The notes under the pieces are model-generated. The model ran no database searches and was not told the DNA's origin. It worked only from the letters and a program-made list of their open reading frames with translations. Positions 43,068 to 51,365 of a stretch of 64,000 bases of DNA are shown in pieces; position 1 is the first letter of the stretch, and each line of letters begins with the position of its first letter. This DNA is from Phycicoccus sp. M110.8 (GTDB taxonomy: Bacteria; Actinomycetota; Actinomycetes; Actinomycetales; Dermatophilaceae): assembly GCF_032464895.1 (NCBI RefSeq), contig NZ_JAWDIC010000001.1:434001-498000 (forward strand). The letters are read 5' to 3'. The position numbers were made by a program, and so were the translations under genes.

Positions 43068-43907
43068 TTAGCCGGCGGTGAGGAACTCCCGGCCGCCGCG
43101 GATCCGTGTGTGCAGCAGGGCCCGTGTGCGGGAGCCGTCGAGGACCAGGCGGGCCGCTCCGCCGACTCCCGCCTCGGCTCGGGTCGTGCCGCTCAGGCGC
43201 GAGGCGTCGAGCCCGTCCCGCGCCGCGACGAGGAGGCCGATCTCGTGCCGGCTCAGCGCGTCCGGCCCGACGGCGTGCAGCACCCCGGAGAGCTCCCGCT
43301 CGACCACCTCGAGCAGCACGTCGGCGAGGTCCTCGACGTGCACCGGGCACTTCACGTCGTCGGTGAACAGCGCGCCCTCCCGGGCACCCGTGGCCAGGTC
43401 GTGGACGAGCCGCTCCGTCGGCGACAGGCGCCCACCCGACGCACCGAGGACGATCGACGGCCGGACGACCGCAGCCCCGGGGGCACACTCGAGCACGGCC
43501 TGCTCCGCGGCCACCTTCGACCGGCCGTAGGGCTCGACGGCATCCGGCTCGTCGTCCTCGGTGTAGTGGTCCCGGTCGCCCCGGAAGACCACGTCGCTGG
43601 AGACGTGCACGAGCCGCGCGTCGTAATCGGCGCAGGCGAGGGCCACGTGTGCCGCGCCGCCCGCCGTGGTCGCCCAGTCGTCCTGCCGGTATGCCGTGTG
43701 CACGACGACGTCCGGGCGCACCTGGGCGAGCAGGGCACTGATCGCCGCGAGCTCGCGCAGGTCGACCCGCCTCACCTCGCGCCCCGCTGCGTCCGCGGGG
43801 CGCGAGGTGAGGACGGTGCCGACGACGTCGTGGCCGGCGGCCTGCGCGCGCTCGGCCACCACCCGCCCCAGCGCCCCGCTGGCGCCGGTGACGAGCAGAC
43901 GGCTCAG
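43068..43907 (-). CDS. NAD-dependent sugar epimerase/dTDP-4-dehydrorhamnose reductase-like SDR
   Basis: A 279-residue extended SDR. LLVTGASGALGRVVAERA binds the cofactor, VRPDVVVHTAY and LVHVSSDVVFRGD are typical RmlD-type strands, and EPYGRSKVAAEQAVL is the YxxxK site. The substrate is unknown; no rhamnose genes are nearby. No ATG, GTG or TTG lies before the Rossmann motif. The likely start is a CTG at 43907 overlapping the stop of the 5'-nucleotidase gene (CTGA), which would rely on translational coupling. Confidence 0.88.
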   Translation of the reverse strand: MSRLLVTGASGALGRVVAERAQAAGHDVVGTVLTSRPADAAGREVRRVDLRELAAISALLAQVRPDVVVHTAYRQDDWATTAGGAAHVALACADYDARLVHVSSDVVFRGDRDHYTEDDEPDAVEPYGRSKVAAEQAVLECAPGAAVVRPSIVLGASGGRLSPTERLVHDLATGAREGALFTDDVKCPVHVEDLADVLLEVVERELSGVLHAVGPDALSRHEIGLLVAARDGLDASRLSGTTRAEAGVGGAARLVLDGSRTRALLHTRIRGGREFLTAG

Positions 43908-45808
43908 TGGCGACCGCCCTCGGAGGCGCCCTCGACGATGACCGGCTGGCCGTTGGCGACGAGCTTCCAGTCGTACGTGGTGAAGGTGGTCGGGTCGATC
44001 GTCCCCTGCTCGGTGACCCAGTCGATGATGAGCTGGCGGATCTCCTGCTGGGCGTTGTAGACGACCGGAGCCGTGGTCACGCCGGGGAAGCCGCCGCCAC
44101 CGGACTGGCGGTAGTTGTTGATGGCGATGACGAACTGCGCCGCCGGGTCGATCGCCTTGCCGTCGTAGGTCAGGTTGGTGATCCGCGAGCCGACGGGCTG
44201 GGCGATGTCGATGTCGTAGGCCAGCGACGCGTCGAGGCCGCCCATCACGTCGTAGTTGTAGTCCGGCGTGCCGTTCGGCGCCGTGGGCGTGACGGCCCGG
44301 GTCACCTGGTCGGGGTTGTACGGACCCGTGCCGGTGACCTGCTGGAAGTAGCGCGCGGAGTACTCGAGGTAGTCCTTGACCTGGGCGCCCGTGAAGACGA
44401 TCCCCAGCAGGGTGTTGTCGTAGATGTACAGGCCCGCGACGTCGCGGACGGTGACGTTGCCGGCCGGGATCGCGGCGTCGGGGTTGAACGGCGCGGCGAT
44501 CGAGAGCACCGGCAGCGACTCCTGCGGCGTCCCCACGAGGGCGGCCTTCACGGCCTGGCCCTGCACGTGGTTGATGAAGTCGAGCGCGGCGGTGTCCTCG
44601 AACCGCGCGGTCGCCGCGGACATCGCGATGGTGCAGGTACCGATGACCGAGTTGACGTACGTGCGCACCACCGCGTGGTCGTCCGCGAGGAGGGCCGCCA
44701 CGGTGTCGTCCTCGGGCACGTCCTTCGAGTCCAGGAGGTGGGAGTGCACGTCCTGCAGCACGTAGCGCTTGCCGTCGTGGGTGACGTCGAAGTCGATGAC
44801 CGACAGGCGCATGCCCCACTTGAGCGGCTCGGTGAGCAGGACCTGCTTGTCCTTCGTGACCTTGCTGGCGACGAAGCGCTCGACGATCTCGACGTGCGCG
44901 TGGCCCACGAGCACCGCGTCGATGCCGGGGACCTGCTCGGCCAGCTGGGTCGAGGCGTTCTCCGGGTAGGGCAGCGCGTCGCCGTACGACGAGGTGCCGT
45001 CGGCGCCGGAGTGGCAGGACACGATGACGAGGTCGCAGCCGGCCTGCTTCAGCTTCGGCACGAACACCTTGGCCTGCTCGACGATGCCCGGGAAGCGGAG
45101 CTGGCCGTCGACGTTCGCCTTGTCCCAGATGGCCACACCAGGCGTGACCAGCCCGAGGATGCCGACCTTGAGCGGCTTGGCGACCCCCGGCACCTTGAAG
45201 CTGCGGATGAGGAACGGCTTGAACGCCGGGGCACCGGTGGTCCAGTCGACCGTGTTGGCCGACAGGAGCGGGAAGTCGCACTGGGACTCGAACGTGCGCA
45301 GCGTGTCGATGCCGTAGTTGAACTCGTGGTTGCCCAGGGCGGCGGCGTCGTAGCCGATCTGGTTCATGGCGATCGCCATCGGGTGCTTGGAGCCGCTCGT
45401 GATGGGGTCGATCCGGGCGTAGTAGTACGACAGCGGCGTGCCCTGGATGGTGTCACCGGCATCGAGCATCAGGGTGCGGTCAGCACCCCGCTCGGCACGG
45501 ACGGCCGAGACGAGCGTGGCGATCTTGGCCAGGCCGACGTCGTTGTGCTTGGAGTCGTCGTACTCGGCGTCCTTGAAGTAGTCCCAGTTGAGGACGTTGC
45601 CGTGCGTGTCGGTGGTGCCCATCACCGTGAGCCGGTAGGACGCGGCCCCACCCTGCTTGGGCCCCTTCTCCTGGGCCGCGTGGGCGGTGCCGCTGCCCAG
45701 GAACGCGGCGCCGGCACCGGCGCCACCGACGGCGGCCAGGGCCAGCATCTCCCTGCGGGTGCGCTCGGTGGCGACCAGACGGGCGACGGCGGAGTCGGGA
45801 GTGGGCAT
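43904..45808 (-). CDS. Exported bifunctional 5'-nucleotidase/2',3'-cyclic phosphodiesterase
   Basis: A 634-residue metallophosphoesterase of the UshA/CpdB type, working outside the membrane on nucleotides. The N-terminus has a twin-arginine signal (TRREMLALAAVGGAGAGAA), so it is probably Tat-exported. Metal motifs are VMGTTDTHGNVLNWDY, LMLDAGDTIQGTP, AALGNHEFNYG, VSCHSGADG and VGHAHVEIVERF; the C-terminal domain has YNYDVMGGLD. A strong AGGAGG precedes the ATG at 45808. Its stop overlaps the start of the next SDR gene. Confidence 0.94.
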   Translation of the reverse strand: MPTPDSAVARLVATERTRREMLALAAVGGAGAGAAFLGSGTAHAAQEKGPKQGGAASYRLTVMGTTDTHGNVLNWDYFKDAEYDDSKHNDVGLAKIATLVSAVRAERGADRTLMLDAGDTIQGTPLSYYYARIDPITSGSKHPMAIAMNQIGYDAAALGNHEFNYGIDTLRTFESQCDFPLLSANTVDWTTGAPAFKPFLIRSFKVPGVAKPLKVGILGLVTPGVAIWDKANVDGQLRFPGIVEQAKVFVPKLKQAGCDLVIVSCHSGADGTSSYGDALPYPENASTQLAEQVPGIDAVLVGHAHVEIVERFVASKVTKDKQVLLTEPLKWGMRLSVIDFDVTHDGKRYVLQDVHSHLLDSKDVPEDDTVAALLADDHAVVRTYVNSVIGTCTIAMSAATARFEDTAALDFINHVQGQAVKAALVGTPQESLPVLSIAAPFNPDAAIPAGNVTVRDVAGLYIYDNTLLGIVFTGAQVKDYLEYSARYFQQVTGTGPYNPDQVTRAVTPTAPNGTPDYNYDVMGGLDASLAYDIDIAQPVGSRITNLTYDGKAIDPAAQFVIAINNYRQSGGGGFPGVTTAPVVYNAQQEIRQLIIDWVTEQGTIDPTTFTTYDWKLVANGQPVIVEGASEGGRH

Positions 45809-46035
45809 CAGGACCTCCTGGGACCTCGGTGACCTCGTGGGTCGGTGGGCGTCCGCGACGGCATACGGGTGCGACGTCGGCAACGCGGCGGGAGGATCCA
45901 CCCTAGCCGCGGCCCGGCGCCCCCGGGAGACCCCCGACGGTATGGATTCGGCCAGCACGAAAGGGCCGCCCAGGGGTCGCCGGGAGGCCACCCGGGGTTG
46001 GCGGCAGGGTCACCCGGCGTCGTCGGGCAGGCCCC

Positions 46036-46452
46036 TCAGGGGTAGGCCGCGCGAACCCCGGCGACCAGGGCCCGGTGCTCGGCGACCCAGCCCGGCGCCG
46101 GCCGCACCGGCACACCGACCTCGATGCCGGTGGTCGCCTCGTCCCACACCCGCACGTCGACCCGGTCCCCCGCCGGCCACGGCGTCAGCCGCAGCGCGAC
46201 CCCGCTGCCGCCGTCACGCCACGACACCGGGCGGCCCTGCTCGAGCTCGTCCAGGCCGGCCTCCCACTCGGCCAGGTCGGCGCGGGACACCACGTCGGGC
46301 CAGCTCGCCCTCACCGCGCCGACGACCTCGACGACGACGTCGAGCACGTCGCAGAGGTGCCCGGCGTCCCCCTGCCGGGGCCCCACGACCCGGACCACGA
46401 GTCCGGCCGTCGGGTCGACGAGCCGGACGAGGTCCAGCGGGCCCCGCTCCAC
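46036..46452 (-). CDS. DUF5959-like protein
   Basis: A 138-residue soluble protein with beta-strand rich segments (LVRLVDPTAGLVVRVVGP at the start, VALRLTPWPAGDRVDVRVW in the middle). The opening strands resemble DUF5959 proteins, a small actinobacterial family without known function; this is a weak call. The GTG at 46452 begins two bases after the hmgA stop, so it is co-translated with homogentisate dioxygenase. A link to tyrosine degradation is possible but unproven. Confidence 0.65.
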   Translation of the reverse strand: MERGPLDLVRLVDPTAGLVVRVVGPRQGDAGHLCDVLDVVVEVVGAVRASWPDVVSRADLAEWEAGLDELEQGRPVSWRDGGSGVALRLTPWPAGDRVDVRVWDEATTGIEVGVPVRPAPGWVAEHRALVAGVRAAYP

Positions 46453-46454
46453 GG

Positions 46455-47720
46455 TCAGCCGATCGAGTAGTCGGAGCCGTCCCGGGAGCGCCCGGCGCTC
46501 CACGACAGCGCGTACTTGCCGTCGTCGACGGCCAGCCCCGCCTCCCCCAGCTCCAGCGGCCGGAACGTGTCCACCATGACGGCCAGCTCGTCGAAGTACT
46601 CCACGCCGATCGACGCCTCGGACGCACCGGGCTGCGGCCCGTGGGCGTGGCCGCCGGGGTGCACCGAGATCGAGCCCTTGCCGATGCCCGAGCCCTTGCG
46701 CGCCTCGTAGTCACCGTCGACGTAGAACATGATCTCGTCGCTGTCGACGTTGGAGTGGTAGTACGGCACCGGGATCGACAGCGGGTGGTAGTCGACCTTG
46801 CGCGGCACGAAGTTGCAGATGACGAAGTTCCAGCCCTCGAAGACCTGGTGCACCGGCGGCGGCTGGTGCACGCGGCCGGTGATCGGCTCGAAGTCGCGGA
46901 CGTTGAAGGCGTAGGGGTACAGGCAGCCGTCCCAGCCGACGACGTCGAGCGGGTGGAAGGGCAGCTCGTGGACCGTGCCGACGATGCCCGACGGGCCGTT
47001 GCCGCGGTGCTTGATGAACACCTCGGACTCGTCGGTCGCCTTCTCCCCCACGTCCTCCGCGAGCAGCGGTCCCTGCGGTGCGCGCAGGTCGCGCTCGCAG
47101 TACGGCGCGTGCTCGAGCAGCTGGCCGTACTTGGACAGGTACCGCTTCGGCGGCGTGATGTGGCTGTTGGCCTCGATGCAGTACGCCCGCAGCGGGTCCT
47201 TGGTGGAGCGCTTGGGGATCCAGCGGTGGGTCGTCGCGCGGGGGATGACGAGGTAGTCCCCCTCCGCCACGTCGAACGCCCCGAAGACCGTCTCGACCCG
47301 CGCCCGGCCGCGCTCGACGTAGACGCACTCGTCGCCGATCCCGTTGCGGTACCAGGGACTCGGCGCACCGGCCACGGCATACGAGATGCGCACGTCGCCG
47401 TTGCCGAGGACGAGCCGGCGCCCCGTCACCACGTCGGTGTCCTTGACCTGCTTGGGGGTGAACAGGTCGTGCAGCTTGAGGTGCCGCGGCTGGAGCGGGT
47501 GGTTCGGCGTGCTGGAGAGGTCGGGCAGCACCCACTCGCGCGCCCCGGAGACGGTCGAGGGGATGTTGCGGTGGTACAGCAGCGAGGAGTCCGAGGAGAA
47601 GCCCTCCTCCCCCATGAGCTCCTCGTAGTACAGCTCACCGGGCTTGCCGCGGCCGCCGGGACGCCGGTGCTGGGTGTGCCGCTTGGGCGGGATGCTGCCC
47701 ATCGCCTGGTAGTGCGCCAT
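46455..47720 (-). CDS. hmgA: Homogentisate 1,2-dioxygenase
   Basis: A 421-residue iron dioxygenase opening the ring of homogentisate in tyrosine breakdown. VIPRATTHRWIPKRS, YCIEANSHITPPKRYLS and FHPLDVVGWDG belong to the core; the iron ligands lie in YHSNVDSDEIMFYVDGDYE (His, Glu) and SVHPGGHAHGPQPG (His). The ATG at 47720 follows a GAGAG-containing leader. Upstream lies a 218-bp divergent region shared with the papain-like protein gene, containing a 17-bp hairpin palindrome. Confidence 0.96.
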   Translation of the reverse strand: MAHYQAMGSIPPKRHTQHRRPGGRGKPGELYYEELMGEEGFSSDSSLLYHRNIPSTVSGAREWVLPDLSSTPNHPLQPRHLKLHDLFTPKQVKDTDVVTGRRLVLGNGDVRISYAVAGAPSPWYRNGIGDECVYVERGRARVETVFGAFDVAEGDYLVIPRATTHRWIPKRSTKDPLRAYCIEANSHITPPKRYLSKYGQLLEHAPYCERDLRAPQGPLLAEDVGEKATDESEVFIKHRGNGPSGIVGTVHELPFHPLDVVGWDGCLYPYAFNVRDFEPITGRVHQPPPVHQVFEGWNFVICNFVPRKVDYHPLSIPVPYYHSNVDSDEIMFYVDGDYEARKGSGIGKGSISVHPGGHAHGPQPGASEASIGVEYFDELAVMVDTFRPLELGEAGLAVDDGKYALSWSAGRSRDGSDYSIG

Positions 47721-47892
47721 CGCTCGCTCTCTCGTCGTCGAAAGGGGTGCTGGGTCCGAGCATGTCACGCCCGTCGAGCGCCCGTGGGCCGACTCCCCCA
47801 CGCCCGGCGGCGACGGCGCAGGTGGGCGCTACTGCACCTGGATGAGCCCGACCACAGGGCATCGCGCCACACTCGTGCCAACCCCCTCCAAG

Positions 47893-47909
47893 GCCACCGA
47901 TCCGGTGGC
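47893..47909. promoter_or_regulatory. Small palindrome between hmgA and the papain-like gene
   Basis: GCCACCG-ATC-CGGTGGC forms a perfect 7-bp inverted repeat. It lies 30 bases before the papain-like protein start and 173 bases before hmgA, so it could be an operator for either or a hairpin in the 5' leader. No regulator can be assigned. Confidence 0.35.
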
Positions 47910-47938
47910 GCCGCCTTCGAGAAAAAGGGGTTCGACCC

Positions 47939-49105
47939 ATGTCCATCGACGACCTGGTCGCGGCGACGTCGCGACCGTACCGATCGCTGCTGTGGGACCT
48001 GGACTGGTGGGGGACGTTGTTCCAATCCCGCCAGCTCGGGTTCGACATGCAGGCGCAGACCCAGTCCAACTGGTGCTGGGCCGCCACCGCGACGAGCGTC
48101 TCGCACTACTACTGGTTCTGGAGCTCGTGGACCCAGTGCCGCGTCGCGAACGCCGAGCTCGGACGCACGGACGCCTGCAACACCCCGGTCCCCGCCGCGG
48201 CCAACGTGCCGTGGTACCTCGACCGCGCCCTCACCCGCACGGACAACTTCGTCAGCATCACCGGCCCGGCGACCTTCAGCCAGGTCAAGGCGGAGATCGA
48301 CGCCGGCCGGCCCGTCGGTGCCCGCATCGGCTGGAGCGGCGGCGGCGGCCACTTCATGTGCATCTACGGCTACAGCCGGTTCCTCGGCCACGAGTACTTT
48401 GACATCGACGACCCGATCTACGGCAAGTCGCACCTGAGCGTCGCCGACTTCTCCACGAGCTACCAGGGCAGCGGCACCTGGACCCACACGTACTACACGA
48501 AGAGGTACTTCAGGTTGCCCATCATCCCGATCCTCGTGGCCGAGCCGATCCTGCGGAAGATCTGGGACGTGCGCCCGCTGCTCAAGCTCAAGCAGGCGCC
48601 GTATGCCGAGGCCGCCCGCGAGTCCGCCGGCGAAACCAGCGCGTCGCTGGGCCTGGCCCAGCCGGTCTACTCCGTCGGCCTCGACGCCCTCACCGGGCGG
48701 CGCAAGGAGGCGCCGACCGGCGAGCCCGTCGGCCTGCGGGTCTACGAGATGCTGGAGGGCGTGCCGCAGGCCTGGTTCGACGTCGACGACAGCCGGGAGG
48801 GCGAGGTCCGCGGGATGTCGTCGTCCGCGCACCACCTCGAGCCCTTCCGCACCGCGCTCGAGGTCGCGGTCGACCGCGCCGGGCAGGACGAGCGGGAGTG
48901 CCAGCTGCGGCTCTACCGCGTACCCGCGCTGAACTTCGAGGCGCTGTGGCTGAGCTACGAGGGCGGCGAGGGCGACCAGCTCGTCCCGCTGACCGCCGTC
49001 GGGCCACTGCCGGCCGGTGAGCCGGTGCCGTTCGCGGACGCGGTCGGGTCGCTGCGCGAGGCCGCGCGTGCCCTCGGCGACATGGACGACACCATGGGCG
49101 CCTGA
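47939..49105 (+). CDS. Papain-like cysteine protease fold protein (C39/C70, AvrRpt2-like)
   Basis: A 388-residue protein without a signal peptide. Residues ~35-165 form a papain-like domain: oxyanion Gln40 and nucleophile Cys46 in QAQTQSNWCWAATA, His138 in GGGGHFMCIYGY and Asp in YFDIDDPIYG, matching the C70 (AvrRpt2) pattern. Residues ~210-388 are a separate alpha/beta region of unknown type. The start follows AAAAAGGGG. A strong hairpin closes the transcript. It lacks neighbours of a toxin or secretion system; a cytoplasmic processing or self-cleaving role is possible. Confidence 0.72.
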   Translation: MSIDDLVAATSRPYRSLLWDLDWWGTLFQSRQLGFDMQAQTQSNWCWAATATSVSHYYWFWSSWTQCRVANAELGRTDACNTPVPAAANVPWYLDRALTRTDNFVSITGPATFSQVKAEIDAGRPVGARIGWSGGGGHFMCIYGYSRFLGHEYFDIDDPIYGKSHLSVADFSTSYQGSGTWTHTYYTKRYFRLPIIPILVAEPILRKIWDVRPLLKLKQAPYAEAARESAGETSASLGLAQPVYSVGLDALTGRRKEAPTGEPVGLRVYEMLEGVPQAWFDVDDSREGEVRGMSSSAHHLEPFRTALEVAVDRAGQDERECQLRLYRVPALNFEALWLSYEGGEGDQLVPLTAVGPLPAGEPVPFADAVGSLREAARALGDMDDTMGA

Positions 49106-49134
49106 CGGTCCTGCCACCGGCCCACCGGGGTCGG

Positions 49135-49169
49135 GTCGGCGCCGCGCGGCCGGTCCGCGCGGCGCCGAC
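49135..49169. terminator. Strong hairpin terminator
   Basis: A perfect 15-bp stem (49135-49149 with 49155-49169; loop CCGGT) follows the papain-like gene and precedes the −10 element of the next gene. Confidence 0.82.
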
Positions 49170-49178
49170 GCGCGCCAG

Positions 49179-49184
49179 TAGGGT
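49179..49184 (+). promoter_or_regulatory. −10 element of a leaderless promoter (fahA unit)
   Basis: TAGGGT lies seven bases before the ATG at 49192, directly after the terminator of the previous gene. Confidence 0.58.
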
Positions 49185-49191
49185 GCGCGTC

Positions 49192-50070
49192 ATGACGAGG
49201 TTGTCGGACGCCGCCGCACCCCGCCCCGCCGAGCCCGGCCTGTTCGCCGGCCTCGTCGACGACGCGGCGGTGTTCCCGCCGGGCAACGCCCCCCTCGACG
49301 AGGCCGTGCGGATGCACCGGGTGCACCGCACCAGCTGGTATGCCGGGCTCGTCGGACCGCTCCTCGTGCCCGCCTCCGCGGCGGCGGACCTCGTGCCGCT
49401 GGTCGCCGGCGCGGGTGCCGGCGCCGAGACCGACCCTCTGGGGGTGGCGGTGATCGGGCGCCCGGGCACCCCCGCCGACCAGGTGCTCGAGGCCGTCGCC
49501 CTGCTGCAGGCGGCCGACGGCGTCCGGGTCGTCGGGGTCGAGCGCGGCTGGGAGCCGTCCTGGCGCGATGTCCCCGATTCCGGTGTCCCGCAGACCCTCG
49601 AGGTGCCGCGCGGCGACGCGCAGGCCGGGGCGGTCGCCGACATCGCGGCGGACGCCTCGGACGACCGAGCGCTGCAGGCGAAGTTCCGCACCGGGGCCAC
49701 CGACACGTGGGCGTGGCCCGACGAGCAGGAGCTCGCGACGTTCGTGCGCACCGCGGTCGACCACGACCTCGGCTTCAAGCTCACCGGCGGCCTGCACCAC
49801 GCCGTCCGCGGCACCCACGACGGGCAGGAGCAGCACGGGCTGCTCAACGTCCTCGTCGCGGTGCGCTGGGCCCTCAACGGCGACGACGTCGACGACCTGG
49901 TGCCGCTGCTGGCCGAGCGCGACCCGGCCGTCCTGGTCCCCCACGTCACCCGCATGAGTGCCGCCGACGCCGCCATCGTGCGGGCCTTCTTCCCGGCATA
50001 CGGCTGCTGCGGCGTCACCGACCCGATCACCGAGCTGGCCGCCCTCGGCCTCCTGGAGGAGCACGCATGA
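49192..50070 (+). CDS. Unrecognised protein translationally coupled to fahA
   Basis: A 292-residue soluble protein of no family I can name. Its pattern, alternating strands and helices with FRTGATDTWAWPDEQELATF, LGFKLTGGLHHAVR and LLNVLVAVRWALNG, suggests an alpha/beta (TIM-barrel-like) enzyme; GLHHAVR and the YGCCGVTDP end could hold active-site residues. Its stop overlaps the fahA start by ATGA and it comes first in the unit, so a role in tyrosine or aromatic degradation is a fair inference. The GTG at 49183 is a less likely start. Confidence 0.85.
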   Translation: MTRLSDAAAPRPAEPGLFAGLVDDAAVFPPGNAPLDEAVRMHRVHRTSWYAGLVGPLLVPASAAADLVPLVAGAGAGAETDPLGVAVIGRPGTPADQVLEAVALLQAADGVRVVGVERGWEPSWRDVPDSGVPQTLEVPRGDAQAGAVADIAADASDDRALQAKFRTGATDTWAWPDEQELATFVRTAVDHDLGFKLTGGLHHAVRGTHDGQEQHGLLNVLVAVRWALNGDDVDDLVPLLAERDPAVLVPHVTRMSAADAAIVRAFFPAYGCCGVTDPITELAALGLLEEHA

Positions 50071-51311
50071 CCACGTCCTGGATCGACCTCGCCGAGGACG
50101 ACGCGTTCGGTCTCGACAACCTGCCGTACGGCGTCTTCTCCACCGACGGCACCGAGCCCCGCGTCGGCGTGCGCGTCGGCGAGTGGGTGCTCGACGCCGG
50201 CGCGGTGGCGGGGATCGGCCGGGACGCGGTCGGCGTCGGCGACGGCCCGGACCTCGCTGCCGCGTGGGAGCGCCCCAGCCTCAACGCGTTCCTCGAGCTC
50301 GGGCGTCCCGCCTGGACGGTCGCCCGGTCGTGGCTGCAGGAGGTCCTCACCGACCCGGTGCACGAGGCGCGCACCCGGCCCCACCTCGTGCCGCTCGCCG
50401 ACGTGACCATGCACCTGCCGATCGAGGTCGCGGACTACGTCGACTTCTACGCCGGAGAGCACCACGCGACGAACGTCGGCCGGATCTTCCGCCCCGACTC
50501 CGAGCCGCTGACGCCCAACTGGAAGCACCTGCCCATCGGCTACCACGGCCGCTCGGGCACGGTCGTCGTCTCGGGGACCGACGTCGTGCGCCCCAGCGGG
50601 CAGCGCAAGGCCCCCAGCGACCCGGCGCCGACGTTCGGCCCGAGCCGCAAGCTCGACATCGAGGCCGAGCTGGGCTTCGTCGTCGGCGGCTCGTCCCGGG
50701 TCGGCCACCCGGTGCCGATCGAGCAGGCCGGCGACCACCTCTTCGGCGTCGTGCTGCTCAACGACTGGAGCGCCCGCGACATCCAGGCGTGGGAGTACGT
50801 CCCGCTCGGCCCGTTCCTCGGCAAGTCGTTCGCCACCTCGATCTCGCCGTGGGTCGTCACCCTGGACGCGCTGGCCGCAGCACGGGTGGACGTCCCGGGC
50901 CAGGACCCCGAGCCACTGCCGTACCTGCGCGGCACCGGCGACGCGGCCCTCGGCCTCGACGTCCACTACGAGGTCGTCTGGAACGGCACCGTGGTGTCGC
51001 GCCCCGAGTACCGCGACATGTACTGGTCACCGGCGCAGATGCTGGCGCACCTGACGGTCAACGGCGCCTCGCTGCGCAGCGGGGACCTCTTCGGGTCCGG
51101 GACCATCTCGGGCACGGACCCGCGCACCCGCGGCAGCTTCCTCGAGCTGACTTGGAACGGCACCGAGCCGGTGGCCCTCGACGACGGCAGCACCCGGTCG
51201 TTCATCGAGGACGGCGACACCCTCGTCCTGCGGGCCTGGGCGCCCGGACCCGGCGGCACACGGATCGGGCTCGGCGAGGTGAGCGGGACGGTCGTGCCGG
51301 CCGCCGGTTAG
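50067..51311 (+). CDS. fahA: Fumarylacetoacetase
   Basis: A 414-residue hydrolase splitting fumarylacetoacetate to fumarate and acetoacetate, the last step of tyrosine breakdown. YVDFYAGEHHATNVGRIFRP holds the calcium-binding and catalytic His region, PIGYHGRSGTVVVSG is diagnostic, and LDIEAELGFVVGG with LFGVVLLNDWSARDIQAWEY supply the metal ligands. The ATG at 50067 overlaps the stop of the upstream gene. Maleylacetoacetate isomerase is not in the window. Confidence 0.97.
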   Translation: MTTSWIDLAEDDAFGLDNLPYGVFSTDGTEPRVGVRVGEWVLDAGAVAGIGRDAVGVGDGPDLAAAWERPSLNAFLELGRPAWTVARSWLQEVLTDPVHEARTRPHLVPLADVTMHLPIEVADYVDFYAGEHHATNVGRIFRPDSEPLTPNWKHLPIGYHGRSGTVVVSGTDVVRPSGQRKAPSDPAPTFGPSRKLDIEAELGFVVGGSSRVGHPVPIEQAGDHLFGVVLLNDWSARDIQAWEYVPLGPFLGKSFATSISPWVVTLDALAAARVDVPGQDPEPLPYLRGTGDAALGLDVHYEVVWNGTVVSRPEYRDMYWSPAQMLAHLTVNGASLRSGDLFGSGTISGTDPRTRGSFLELTWNGTEPVALDDGSTRSFIEDGDTLVLRAWAPGPGGTRIGLGEVSGTVVPAAG

Positions 51312-51365
51312 GCCGCCGCCCGCCGCTACCGGGCCGGGCGTGCGCCGCGGTTGGGCCGCTCGCCG

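Noticed and set aside
48690-50966. A 758-codon minus-strand frame over the fahA region
   Set aside because: It is antisense to the papain-like, fahA-linked and fahA genes, and no conserved motif was found.
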